Assembly: GCA_027365715.1 (NCBI GenBank)
Contig: DAHXLZ010000216.1
Location: 1 to 14,217 of the forward strand
DNA: 14,217 nt
Direction of reading: 5' to 3'
Origin: Methanomassiliicoccales archaeon
GTDB taxonomy: Archaea > Thermoplasmatota > Thermoplasmata > Sysuiplasmatales > Sysuiplasmataceae
Positions 12,280 to 14,217 of this stretch are shown piece by piece. Position 1 is the first letter of the stretch, and every line of letters starts with the position of its first letter. Below the pieces are notes generated by a model. That model did not search any database and had not been told where the DNA came from. It was given only the letters and a program-made list of their open reading frames with translations. The translations under genes were made by a program, and so were the position numbers.

Positions 12280-14217
12280 TCAGCTGAGACTTGCTGCAAG
12301 ATCTGCGGATGACTCAGCCGGTGGAGAACACGATCTGCCCCTGCAGACGAAGGCTGAAGCCTTACCGGATGAAGCACATCTGCGAATCATAGCACCCACA
12401 GTTTCTGAATAAGGGAGAACTGCAGAAGAAGATGTATCAACACGGACTACTTCTTTTCCCGGAAGATAAATCATTCCGGCCGCCCGCAGCAGTTCCTGAA
12501 AATTGCTATCAGATACATCACCTGTGACAACAATCCGGGGAATCCCGCTGATTTGAAGATCCATTGCCTGGAACATTGCACCCGCATAGGCACCTGAACC
12601 AGAGCACTTCTGCACGGCGTACTTCAGTATTCTGTCGGAAAAGTCGTCAAATTTAGATTCACCTGTCAATGAAGCTATACGCTGAAAGAGTATTGAAGCA
12701 CAGGCGTTTGGTGAAGCATTAGGCGAGTCGAATAAAGGCACATTGTCAACAGAGGCGAGACCCGTTTCATCGACGGAATTTATCCTTCTGTCGACATCAT
12801 TGAGGCCCCCGGAAGGCAGGGAGTAATTGTGATTGATAATATCGGCAATTGATTTGGCGGCTTCAATATACTCAGCGTGTCCGTGGTAGCAGAATGCATC
12901 AAGAAGTGCATGACCCATCTGAACCTGATCCTCCAGCAGCCCGCGTATTGTGCTGCCGCCACCAATCACATGACTGAAGCCGAGACCCTCCTCATATGAC
13001 GATGAAAGTGCTGCATCCACCGCCTTTCTGCATTTTGAAGCCACGGCATCATTCAGGAAGGTTCTTGCATATTCATAGAGTGAGGATATGGCCATTCCGT
13101 TCCAGTTGGAATAGACGGTCCGGTCAACGTGAGGTACGGGTCTGCGGTTTCTTGCTTCCAGCATGCTCTTCAAAGCGGCGTCTATCACTCTTGCAGTTTC
13201 ATCCATTCCTGCAGAAATATTTGCTGCAACCTCTTCAGCACCCATTGCCCTGTAAAGAACGTGTTTGTCCCTTCTGCCGTGCATTTCGGCTACGCCGTGA
13301 ATGTGAAAGTAAAGGGATACTGCATCCCTTTCCTTTCCCGAAACAGCTTCAGACAGTTCTTTCGGAGTCCATGTCCAGAAATCACCGTCATCGCCGGGAA
13401 ACGCATCGGCATCCTGACTTGCAAAAAAACCAGCATCTCCTGAAAGCGTTTCCAGGAAGAAACGCGAAATTCCGTCAGCAGTTTTCCTGTATTCCTCATC
13501 GTGAAACAGCTGATAGCCGTGAACGTAGTTTCGGAGCAGACCTGCATTGTCATAGGACATCTTTTCAAAATGCGGCACTATCCATTCGTGATCTGTGGAA
13601 TATCTGTGGAAACCGCCGCCTACCTGGTCATAAATACCGCCGGCCTGCATTCTGTCAAGAGTGTTGACAACGACAGCAACTGCTTCCTTCATGCCTCTGC
13701 TGTGCTGTGCCATCATAAATTCAATAGCGGCTGCGTGAGGAAATTTGGGAGCGTGCCCGAAGCCGCCATTTACAGCATCGGCTTCACCGACCATCTGGTG
13801 GAACGCGGCCGAAACAACAGCCGGTTTCACTTCACCGGGCTGCTGAACTTCTTCGTTTTTAATTGCCGCAGCCACCTTCCTTCCCGCATCTCTTGCATCT
13901 CCTCCCTGCTCTGAATAGAACACGACTACCTTCTCCAGGACTTCCGGGAATCCGGGCATTCCGCCCGAAGGTCCGGGTGGAAAATATGTGCCGCCGTAAA
14001 AGGGCCTGCCGGCGTCATCAAGAAAAACGGTCAGTGGCCATCCGCCCTGACCCGTCATGGCGTTTACCGCCTTCTGATACCTTGCATCCAGATCCGGCCG
14101 TTCATCCCTGTCGACCTTAATTGCAATAAAATTCTCATTTATCTGATTTGAAATGAGTTCATTGTCATAAGTGCCGTTGTCCATAACATGGCACCAGTGA
14201 CACCATGAGGCACCAAT
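12280..14217 (-). CDS. DUF255 thioredoxin-fold protein (YyaL/SSP411 family), N-terminus beyond the window
   Basis: At least 645 residues, open to the right edge; the first ATG inside the window (14184) is not the real start because the conserved motif runs across it. The codons at the edge read IGASWCHWCHVMD, the CxxC-containing opening of the DUF255 thioredoxin-like domain, followed by KVDRDERPDLDARY and GQGGWPLTVFL and GGTYFPP, all hallmarks of the family. The rest resembles an (alpha/alpha)6 barrel related to N-acylglucosamine 2-epimerases (for example FHRYSTDHEWIVPHFEKMSY and VYSNWNGMAISSLYEYAR), and the end has the typical VCRGRSCSPPAES. Family members are about 650-690 residues long, so roughly 40 are missing. 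The family includes human SPATA20 (SSP411); the reaction is not established. It faces the zinc-ribbon gene. Confidence 0.92.
   Translation of the reverse strand: MGASWCHWCHVMDNGTYDNELISNQINENFIAIKVDRDERPDLDARYQKAVNAMTGQGGWPLTVFLDDAGRPFYGGTYFPPGPSGGMPGFPEVLEKVVVFYSEQGGDARDAGRKVAAAIKNEEVQQPGEVKPAVVSAAFHQMVGEADAVNGGFGHAPKFPHAAAIEFMMAQHSRGMKEAVAVVVNTLDRMQAGGIYDQVGGGFHRYSTDHEWIVPHFEKMSYDNAGLLRNYVHGYQLFHDEEYRKTADGISRFFLETLSGDAGFFASQDADAFPGDDGDFWTWTPKELSEAVSGKERDAVSLYFHIHGVAEMHGRRDKHVLYRAMGAEEVAANISAGMDETARVIDAALKSMLEARNRRPVPHVDRTVYSNWNGMAISSLYEYARTFLNDAVASKCRKAVDAALSSSYEEGLGFSHVIGGGSTIRGLLEDQVQMGHALLDAFCYHGHAEYIEAAKSIADIINHNYSLPSGGLNDVDRRINSVDETGLASVDNVPLFDSPNASPNACASILFQRIASLTGESKFDDFSDRILKYAVQKCSGSGAYAGAMFQAMDLQISGIPRIVVTGDVSDSNFQELLRAAGMIYLPGKEVVRVDTSSSAVLPYSETVGAMIRRCASSGKASAFVCRGRSCSPPAESSADLAASLS

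Noticed and set aside
12996..13667. Plus-strand frame of 223 codons
   Set aside because: It lies entirely antisense to the securely identified DUF255 gene, and its product is an implausible Arg/His/Leu/Pro-rich sequence.

Overview
The window looks like a chromosomal segment from an archaeon, most likely of the Thermoplasmatota (Thermoplasma and relatives). Three things point there. Several genes have a TATA-like box centred about 24-32 bases before the start codon, leaving little or no room for a leader. Starts include TTG and GTG with few good Shine-Dalgarno sites. The gene content is archaeal: a helix-turn-helix/CBS regulator, a PNGase A-like secreted protein, and a small Cys-rich protein resembling Thermoplasma Ta0938. 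The lineage is inferred from gene content; there is no rRNA or marker gene to confirm it.

Left part (1-3693): the end of a small PD-(D/E)XK nuclease-like gene, then a von Willebrand A (vWA) protein and a PP2C phosphatase read in tandem, then a membrane-anchored Ser/Thr kinase facing them and overlapping the phosphatase tail to tail. vWA + PP2C + this kinase type is the bacterial 'TerY-P' phospho-signalling triad, here in an archaeal setting without visible ter genes. The upstream regions of both transcription units carry clustered GCCAG pentamers in inverted and direct order, a candidate common control sequence.

Middle (3694-9168): on the minus strand a DUF72 protein and a short-chain NAD-dependent epimerase/dehydratase. 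Diverging from them on the plus strand are a possible 44-residue peptide, a TENA/THI-4/PQQC-like (heme-oxygenase fold) protein, and the overlapping small Cys-rich protein. A large exported PNGase A-like protein, itself full of N-glycosylation sequons, follows.

Right part (9169-14217): a poorly coding stretch with one doubtful 80-residue ORF; a minus-strand HTH-CBS regulator; diverging from it threonine synthase, four bases later a MoaD/ThiS ubiquitin-like sulfur-carrier protein ending in Gly-Gly, and then a 54-residue zinc-ribbon protein. Three copies of ACCGGTTRTGA surround the regulator, one at its predicted transcription start, suggesting autoregulation and control of the threonine synthase unit. 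The window ends inside a minus-strand DUF255/thioredoxin-fold (YyaL/SSP411-type) gene whose first codons lie beyond the right edge.

No tRNA, rRNA, CRISPR array, insertion sequence or phage gene was seen.
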